From Bacillota bacterium (GTDB lineage: Bacteria; Bacillota; Bacilli; Paenibacillales; NBRC-103111): a DNA stretch of 10,614 nt. The DNA lies in contig JAEWAA010000436.1 of assembly GCA_023391955.1 (NCBI GenBank), forward strand, positions 1 to 10,614, in the 5' to 3' direction. The notes beneath the pieces were generated by a model, which ran no database searches, was not told the origin of the DNA, and saw only the letters and a list, made by a program, of their open reading frames with translations. How positions within the stretch are numbered: position 1 is the stretch's first letter; every line of letters begins with the position of its first letter. The translations under genes and the position numbers were made by a program. Below are positions 6,700 to 10,614 of this stretch, piece after piece.

Positions 6700-6756
6700 G
6701 GGTCGTGAATAAGATAAACTATCATCCGTTTTTTCATGATGAAAGGAGCGAGACTT

Positions 6757-6972
6757 ATGCCGTTAACGATGCTTCCTATAGGTAAAGAAGCCGTTGTGAA
6801 TGAGTGCAGAGCCAAGGAGGATACCAAGAAATTTCTGGCTGGACTGGGCATTGTGCCGGGAGTCTTTATTTCCGTCGTATCCGAAATGAAGGGCAACCTC
6901 ATCGTCAGCGTGAAGGGCTCCAGACTGGCCCTCAATAAAGGCGTCGCTCAACAACTGATGGTCAATCCGTAA
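6757..6972 (+). CDS. feoA: FeoA-family protein 1
   Basis: A 71-residue SH3-like FeoA-domain protein, a small cytoplasmic partner of the ferrous iron transporter FeoB. FLAGLGIVPGVFISVVSEMK (26-45) matches the family's LxxLGIxPG core and the C-terminal LALNKGVAQQLMV fits the final strands. AAAGGAG (6742-6748) sits 8 nt before the ATG at 6757; a frame opening at 6736 has no ribosome binding site. Unlike the usual feoA, it is followed by a terminator and a second Fur box before the next feo genes, so it may be made mainly as a separate short transcript. It is only distantly similar to FeoA 2, so the two are not a recent duplication. Confidence 0.87.
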   Translation: MPLTMLPIGKEAVVNECRAKEDTKKFLAGLGIVPGVFISVVSEMKGNLIVSVKGSRLALNKGVAQQLMVNP

Positions 6973-6987
6973 TTTGAATAACTAGCT

Positions 6988-7021
6988 GCGGGGCTCCTCC
7001 AAGGGAGACGTCCCGCTTTTT
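6988..7021 (+). terminator. Terminator between feoA1 and feoA2
   Basis: GCGGG (6988-6992) pairs with CCCGC (7012-7016), with further pairing of CTCC (6994-6997) and GGAG (7004-7007) inside, followed by TTTTT (7017-7021). The stem is imperfect, so readthrough into feoA2-feoB is plausible. Confidence 0.7.
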
Positions 7022-7024
7022 GTT

Positions 7025-7043
7025 AAGAATGATTATCATTATC
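7025..7043 (+). promoter_or_regulatory. Fur box upstream of feoA2-feoB
   Basis: AAGAATGATTATCATTATC matches the 19-bp Fur consensus at 17 of 19 positions. It lies immediately after the feoA1 terminator and 15 bp before the feoA2 ribosome binding site. No convincing -35/-10 pair was seen around it, so whether it controls a second promoter or readthrough transcription is open. Confidence 0.82.
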
Positions 7044-7067
7044 AATAAAACCTACATGGAGGACCAT

Positions 7068-7295
7068 ATGGAAATTTCATTGAAGGAACTGAAGCCTGCC
7101 GAAGCCGCTGTGATCAAGAGCATCGGGGTAAGCGGCCCGGTGAAGAGAAGATTGATGGACATGGGGATTACCCCCGGAGCCAAGATTATTATGCGGAAGG
7201 TGGCTCCCTTGGGAGACCCCATCGAGATTAATGTCCGGGGTTATGAGCTGACCCTGCGGAAATCCGAAGCGGAACAAATCACAGTCGAGAAATAG
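7068..7295 (+). CDS. feoA: FeoA-family protein 2
   Basis: A 75-residue FeoA-domain protein with the classic features: MEISLKELKPAEAAVIKSIG at the start, then VKRRLMDMGITPGAKI (25-40), IEINVRGYELTLRKSEAEQI (52-71). It is the more canonical of the two FeoA proteins and probably the regulator or activator of FeoB. GGAGG (7058-7062) precedes the ATG at 7068 by 5 nt; the frame runs back to a TTG at 7020, but that would place the Fur box inside the coding sequence. feoB begins 31 bp after the stop, so the two are cotranscribed. Confidence 0.92.
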   Translation: MEISLKELKPAEAAVIKSIGVSGPVKRRLMDMGITPGAKIIMRKVAPLGDPIEINVRGYELTLRKSEAEQITVEK

Positions 7296-7326
7296 TTCAA
7301 ATTTCACGCGAGAATGGAGAATGAGT

Positions 7327-9381
7327 ATGGCGGCGTACAGATTTGCCCTGGCTGGCAATCCTAACTGCGGAAAGACTACCCTATTTAACAATCTGACGGG
7401 GAGCAATGCCCATGTTGGCAACTGGCCCGGGGTAACTGTGGAGCGTAAAGAGGGAAAGTGCAAAAAGGTAAAGGAAAATGTGACCATTATTGACCTTCCC
7501 GGTATTTACTCGCTGTCACCTTATTCCCAAGAAGAAATTATCGCCCGCAACTTCCTCTCCAAGGAAAAACCGGATGTGATTATTAATATCGTAGACGCCA
7601 CCAACATCGAGCGGAACTTGTATCTTACCACTCAATTGCTGGAGCTGGGGATTCCTACGATCATTGCCCTGAACATGATGGATGAGGTGAAGCTCCGGGG
7701 AGACAGCATCGATGCGGCCAGTTTGGAAAAGCAGCTGGGTGTGCCCGTGGTTCCCATCACCGCCACCAAAAATCAGGGGATCAAGGAGCTGCTGGAGCGG
7801 GCCCTGTCCTTGGACCACAAGCATGAGCTTGCCATCAAAACCGCCCTGGAGCGCACCAAGCTGGAAGCACCCGTCAAGGCGCTGAGCGAGCTTCTGCAGA
7901 AGGACAATTACCCCAACCCGTTATACAACGCTGTGAAGCTTCTGGAAAAAGATGAGAAAGCAATCGAAGACCTCAACATGAGCCCGGCTCTGACGGCTTC
8001 CGTCAACAAGATCGTGGCCCAGGCGGAAAGCGCCGAGGGTGATCTGGAGTCACTGATTGCCGACCTTCGCTACAAATATATCAGTGAAGCCATCGAAAAG
8101 CATGTGAAGAAGGGAAGAAAGGAAGGGGACCTGACCTTTTCCGATAAGGTGGACAAGATTGTTACCAACCGCTTCCTGGGCATTCCGATCTTCATATGCA
8201 TTATGTATGCCGTATTCCAAATTTCCTTGGGTCCTGTAGCTGCACTTATCGCCGATCCCTTCGCAGCGTTCACCGGGGAAACCATTCCGGGCTGGGTGGC
8301 GACCTTCCTGGAAAATGTCGGAGCGTCCGATACGGTTACGGGTCTGGTGATTGACGGTATCTTTGCAGGTATCGGTTCAGTTCTCGGCTTCCTGCCCCTT
8401 GTTGTAATCCTGATGCTCTGTCTGTCCATTCTGGAGGACGTCGGGTATATGGCCCGGATCGCCTTCGTCATGGACCGTGTGTTCAGACGCTTCGGTCTGT
8501 CGGGCAAAGCCTTCGTTCCGCTTCTGATGGGATATGGCTGCGGCGTCCCCGCCATTATGGCCACCCGGACCCTGGAGGATGACCGGAGCCGGAAGCTGGC
8601 GATCACCCTGATGCCGTTTATGTCCTGCGGAGCCCGGATCCCGGTATATGCCGTGTTCGCCGGTGCCTTCTTCGCCTCCAATCAGGGTCTTGTTACGTTT
8701 AGCATTTACGGCCTGGGCATTCTCGTGGCCATGCTCTCTTGTATCATTTTGAACAAAACGGTATTTAAGGGTGAAGCACCTCCGTTTGTGATGGAGCTGC
8801 CGCCGTACCGGCTGCCTTCCCTGAAATCTGTTATGATGCATACCTGGGAAAAAGCCCGCGGCTATGTAGTGAAGGTGGGTACCATCCTGCTGTCCATGAG
8901 CGTGGTAATCTGGGTGCTGCAAACCTTCGATTTCTCCTTCCATATGGTGGAGGACGCTGCAGACAGCATCTTCGGCTCTATCGGCAAGCTGATCGCTCCG
9001 CTCTTTACCTGGAACGGCTTCGGTGTGATTAACGGCACAAGTGAAGTGCACTGGCAGGTGGGCGCTGCACTGCTGACCGGTTTAATCGCCAAGGAGGCGG
9101 TGGTCAGCACCCTGGGGATTCTCTATATCAACGAGGGCACGGAAGAGCTGACCACCGCCCTTAGCACCGCCCTGCACGGATATTTCTCGCCGCTTGCGGC
9201 CTTCTCCGTCATGGTATTCGTTCTGCTCTATGCTCCTTGTTTTGCGGCTATCGCCACAGCCAAGAAGGAGCTGGGCTCCTGGAAATGGACCTTGTTCACG
9301 GTGGCATACCAATGCGGCATTGCCTGGACCATCTCGCTCCTTGTATATCAAGTCGGCCGTCTCCTGGGAATCGGAATTTAA
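7327..9381 (+). CDS. feoB: Ferrous iron transport protein B
   Basis: A 684-residue inner-membrane Fe(II) transporter with an N-terminal G-protein domain. The nucleotide motifs are G1 GNPNCGKT (10-17), G2 Thr37 in GNWPGVTVE, G3 DLPG (56-59), G4 NMMD (116-119), and G5 around TATKNQG (145-151). A helical GDI-like spacer (about 165-270) leads into the membrane domain from about 283, which includes the two gate motifs GYGCGVPAI (402-410) and FMSCGARIPVY (431-441) with Cys405 and Cys434. The protein is somewhat shorter than E. coli FeoB (about 770) but normal for Bacillales. ATG 7327 was chosen over ATG 7321 because GGAG (7316-7319) is 7 nt from the former and only 1 nt from the latter. It follows feoA2 and precedes a Cys-rich partner gene. 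Confidence 0.96.
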   Translation: MAAYRFALAGNPNCGKTTLFNNLTGSNAHVGNWPGVTVERKEGKCKKVKENVTIIDLPGIYSLSPYSQEEIIARNFLSKEKPDVIINIVDATNIERNLYLTTQLLELGIPTIIALNMMDEVKLRGDSIDAASLEKQLGVPVVPITATKNQGIKELLERALSLDHKHELAIKTALERTKLEAPVKALSELLQKDNYPNPLYNAVKLLEKDEKAIEDLNMSPALTASVNKIVAQAESAEGDLESLIADLRYKYISEAIEKHVKKGRKEGDLTFSDKVDKIVTNRFLGIPIFICIMYAVFQISLGPVAALIADPFAAFTGETIPGWVATFLENVGASDTVTGLVIDGIFAGIGSVLGFLPLVVILMLCLSILEDVGYMARIAFVMDRVFRRFGLSGKAFVPLLMGYGCGVPAIMATRTLEDDRSRKLAITLMPFMSCGARIPVYAVFAGAFFASNQGLVTFSIYGLGILVAMLSCIILNKTVFKGEAPPFVMELPPYRLPSLKSVMMHTWEKARGYVVKVGTILLSMSVVIWVLQTFDFSFHMVEDAADSIFGSIGKLIAPLFTWNGFGVINGTSEVHWQVGAALLTGLIAKEAVVSTLGILYINEGTEELTTALSTALHGYFSPLAAFSVMVFVLLYAPCFAAIATAKKELGSWKWTLFTVAYQCGIAWTISLLVYQVGRLLGIGI

Positions 9382-9420
9382 ATCATCCGGTATTTCATTC
9401 AAAGGGAAGAAGGGATTCAC

Positions 9421-9579
9421 ATGGCAGATATAATTATTATCGCAGTGGTTGTCGGCATCGTCGGTTTTACCGTATTCCGTTATCTGAAGAACCGCAAAAA
9501 CGGCGGCACCGCCTGCAATTGCGGCAGCGCCAGCTCCACCTGCGGCAAAGCGGACAGCTGCGGCATGATCAACCGCTAA
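9421..9579 (+). CDS. FeoB-associated Cys-rich membrane protein
   Basis: A 52-residue protein. Residues 3-19 form a single hydrophobic membrane segment, a basic stretch follows (RYLKNRKN, 20-27), and the tail carries four cysteines: C32, C34, C41 and C47. This layout matches the small Cys-rich proteins encoded after feoB in many Firmicutes, which stand where FeoC is found in enterobacteria. The Cys-rich tail probably faces the cytosol and might bind iron or an Fe-S cluster; that is inference. GGGAAGAAGGG lies just upstream of the ATG. The gene starts 39 bp after feoB and ends the transcript, with a terminator 21 bp downstream. Confidence 0.88.
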   Translation: MADIIIIAVVVGIVGFTVFRYLKNRKNGGTACNCGSASSTCGKADSCGMINR

Positions 9580-9600
9580 ACCGTCATCGTGATTGTAGTG

Positions 9601-9657
9601 CCCGGCTCTCTCCTTCTGTTCCTGGTGAACGGCAGGTGGAAGGCCGGGTATTTTTTT
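9601..9657 (+). terminator. Terminator of the feo locus
   Basis: CCCGGC (9601-9606) pairs with GCCGGG (9643-9648) around a long, partly pairing loop, followed after TA by TTTTTTT (9651-9657). Confidence 0.75.
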
Positions 9658-9712
9658 GGTGGGAAGGGAAAAAATGAGATGACACAAGTTAGCAATATTC
9701 AGCGGCATACTT

Positions 9713-9755
9713 TGTGATTATAATCACAGATGAACCATATGTCAGAGACTATACT
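9713..9755 (+). promoter_or_regulatory. Putative Fnr-activated promoter of hemerythrin 2
   Basis: TGTGATTATAATCACA (9713-9728) is a perfect palindrome matching all ten fixed positions of TGTGA-N6-TCACA. A -10-like TATACT (9750-9755) predicts a start at 9762, which places the site centre (9720.5) exactly at -41.5, the class II activator position, and there is no good -35. A second -10 candidate, TATAAG (9761-9766), would move the site to -52.5. TATAAT inside the palindrome could instead be a -10 subject to repression. The leader (9762-9857) shows no further gene. Confidence 0.62.
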
Positions 9756-9857
9756 GATGGTATAAGTTATCGCCATATAAATTATATTTATTGATGATAG
9801 AGGTTGCCATAAGCATCACACCCGATTGTGGCGATGAATACAGAGGAGTGGATGAAC

Positions 9858-10382
9858 ATGCTTCAAACGTTATCCCGTGAAGAGCAAGTGGTTAGTACAG
9901 TGGACGTGCTGGGAGACGGAATGGAACAGCTGAAGGAAGAGCATGAGCTGCTGAAGCGGGAAATGATGGAGCTTTATGGCATGGCCAAGGTAGTGGGACA
10001 GGATGAGGATGTGCTGAATTGGAGCGTATCCCTGAACTATCTCCGCGGCAAAACCATTCAGTTTGTGGAGAAAATGGATGCCCACTCGATGTGGGAGGAT
10101 CAAGTCCTGTTCCCCATGGTGCGCGACTATTCCGGCCAGGACCTGGAGCAGCTGATGGCGCTGGAAGAGGAGCATAAGCTGGCTCACGGCCATATTATGC
10201 GCTTCCTGCAAATCCTGGAAGGAGCTTCGGCTCCCGTCAACAGTGAGAAGGCAAAGGAGGCTGCGGCTTCCCTGCTGGAGGCTTACAATGTGCTTGCCGG
10301 CCACTTCCGCAACGAAGAAGAGAATTTGTTCCCGCTGGCGGAGCAAATGCTGATGGACCTGGAGCAGTTTTTCTCCTGCTGA
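9858..10382 (+). CDS. Hemerythrin-like (HHE domain) protein 2
   Basis: A 174-residue protein predicted to be a helical bundle with a non-haem di-iron centre. Candidate ligands are His29 (KEEHELL), His76 and Glu80 (DAHSMWEDQ), His106 or His110 (EEEHKLAHGH), and His149 and Glu153 (GHFRNEEENLFPLAE). The final HFxxEExxLFP motif is strongly typical of the family. O2, NO or iron handling is the usual role; the details are unknown. ATG 9858 was chosen because GAGGAG (9843-9848) lies 9 nt upstream; in-frame GTG 9828, ATG 9834 and ATG 9852 are less well placed. It shares layout with hemerythrin 1 but little sequence, and forms a single-gene unit between two terminators under a strong Fnr-type site. 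Confidence 0.87.
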   Translation: MLQTLSREEQVVSTVDVLGDGMEQLKEEHELLKREMMELYGMAKVVGQDEDVLNWSVSLNYLRGKTIQFVEKMDAHSMWEDQVLFPMVRDYSGQDLEQLMALEEEHKLAHGHIMRFLQILEGASAPVNSEKAKEAAASLLEAYNVLAGHFRNEEENLFPLAEQMLMDLEQFFSC

Positions 10383-10410
10383 GGTTTCCTGATAAGTGAT
10401 CATAATGTTA

Positions 10411-10437
10411 CGCCGTCTGCATGCAGGCGGCGTTTTT
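10411..10437 (+). terminator. Terminator after hemerythrin 2
   Basis: CGCCGTCTGC (10411-10420) pairs with GCAGGCGGCG (10423-10432), with one G-T wobble, followed by TTTTT (10433-10437). Confidence 0.88.
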
Positions 10438-10440
10438 GTT

Positions 10441-10449
10441 TGTTATAAT
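10441..10449 (+). promoter_or_regulatory. Extended -10 promoter of the right-edge gene
   Basis: TGTTATAAT carries a full TATAAT (10444-10449) with the TG dinucleotide one base upstream. The -35 position falls in the preceding terminator stem and has no match, consistent with an extended -10 promoter. Confidence 0.55.
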
Positions 10450-10477
10450 CATATGAAAACGTTAAAGGGGTCAGATG

Positions 10478-10614
10478 ATGACAATCCGCAATCTCTACGG
10501 GCTGTCCGTGCGGACCATCGAAGCCGGCGCGGACTATGTTCTGCTGGTTACCGGAGGACAAGCCCATATCGGTGCAACCGCGGTTTCGTATCCTGCCGAA
10601 GACGGCGGCGTCCA
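10478..10614 (+). CDS. Conserved small protein, N-terminal fragment; possibly LpdD-like
   Basis: Forty-five codons are visible before the window ends. The fragment runs from MTIRNLYGLSVRTIEAG through YVLLVTGGQAHIGATAVSYP. The VTGGQAHIG stretch followed by a hydrophobic strand and a Pro recalls the small LpdD family, which are chaperones for prenylated flavin in gallate-type decarboxylases; this is recall of a pattern, not a confirmed match. ATG 10478 is 7 nt from AAAGGGG (10464-10470); the adjacent ATG 10475 is also possible. The gene has its own promoter and follows a terminator, so it is separate from the hemerythrin gene. Confidence 0.6.
   Translation, partial: MTIRNLYGLSVRTIEAGADYVLLVTGGQAHIGATAVSYPAEDGGV

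Noticed and set aside
8070..9110. Minus-strand open frames across feoB
   Set aside because: They lie within an unmistakable feoB coding sequence and show low-complexity, unfamiliar translations.
9769..9835. Long-range inverted repeat ATCGCCA / TGGCGAT in the hemerythrin 2 leader
   Set aside because: Seven base pairs 53 nt apart are expected by chance fairly often, and no riboswitch-like structure or conserved motif was seen.

Overview
The window looks like chromosome from a Gram-positive, low- to mid-GC Bacillales bacterium, most likely Paenibacillaceae (Paenibacillus or a close relative). The signs are strong AGGAGG-type ribosome binding sites, some GTG starts, hairpin-plus-T-run terminators, a FeoA-FeoA-FeoB-Cys-rich arrangement and Bacillales-type protein families. 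This assignment is an inference from gene content. Every gene seen lies on the + strand. No RNA gene, CRISPR array or insertion sequence was recognised.

Left part (1-5105). The window opens inside a bicupin oxalate decarboxylase gene that ends at a clear terminator. It is followed by a probable transcription unit with no internal terminator: an HxlR-type regulator, a histidine phosphatase, a MOSC-domain protein and an AraC-type regulator. An intracellular GH30 glycosidase then ends at a second strong terminator. These are mostly metabolic and regulatory genes with no obvious shared pathway.

Right part (5106-10437). This reads as a low-oxygen iron and redox block. A hemerythrin-like protein gene and mobA (molybdenum cofactor guanylyltransferase) form one short operon. 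Next come feoA1, a second feoA, feoB and a small FeoB-associated Cys-rich membrane protein, forming a ferrous iron uptake locus. A second hemerythrin-like gene follows. Upstream of hemerythrin 1, feoA1 and hemerythrin 2 lie three sites matching the Fnr/Crp pattern TGTGA-N6-TCACA (9/10, 9/10 and 10/10). For feoA1 and hemerythrin 2 the site centre falls exactly 41.5 bp upstream of the start predicted from a -10-like hexamer, which is the geometry of a class II activator. Two Fur-box-like sequences flank feoA1, one after its predicted start and one between feoA1 and feoA2, the latter just after a terminator. The proposed logic is induction by an Fnr-type regulator when oxygen falls and repression of iron uptake by Fur when iron is sufficient.

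Right edge (10438-10614). An extended -10 promoter drives the start of a small protein, cut by the window end, that loosely resembles the LpdD prenylated-flavin chaperone family.
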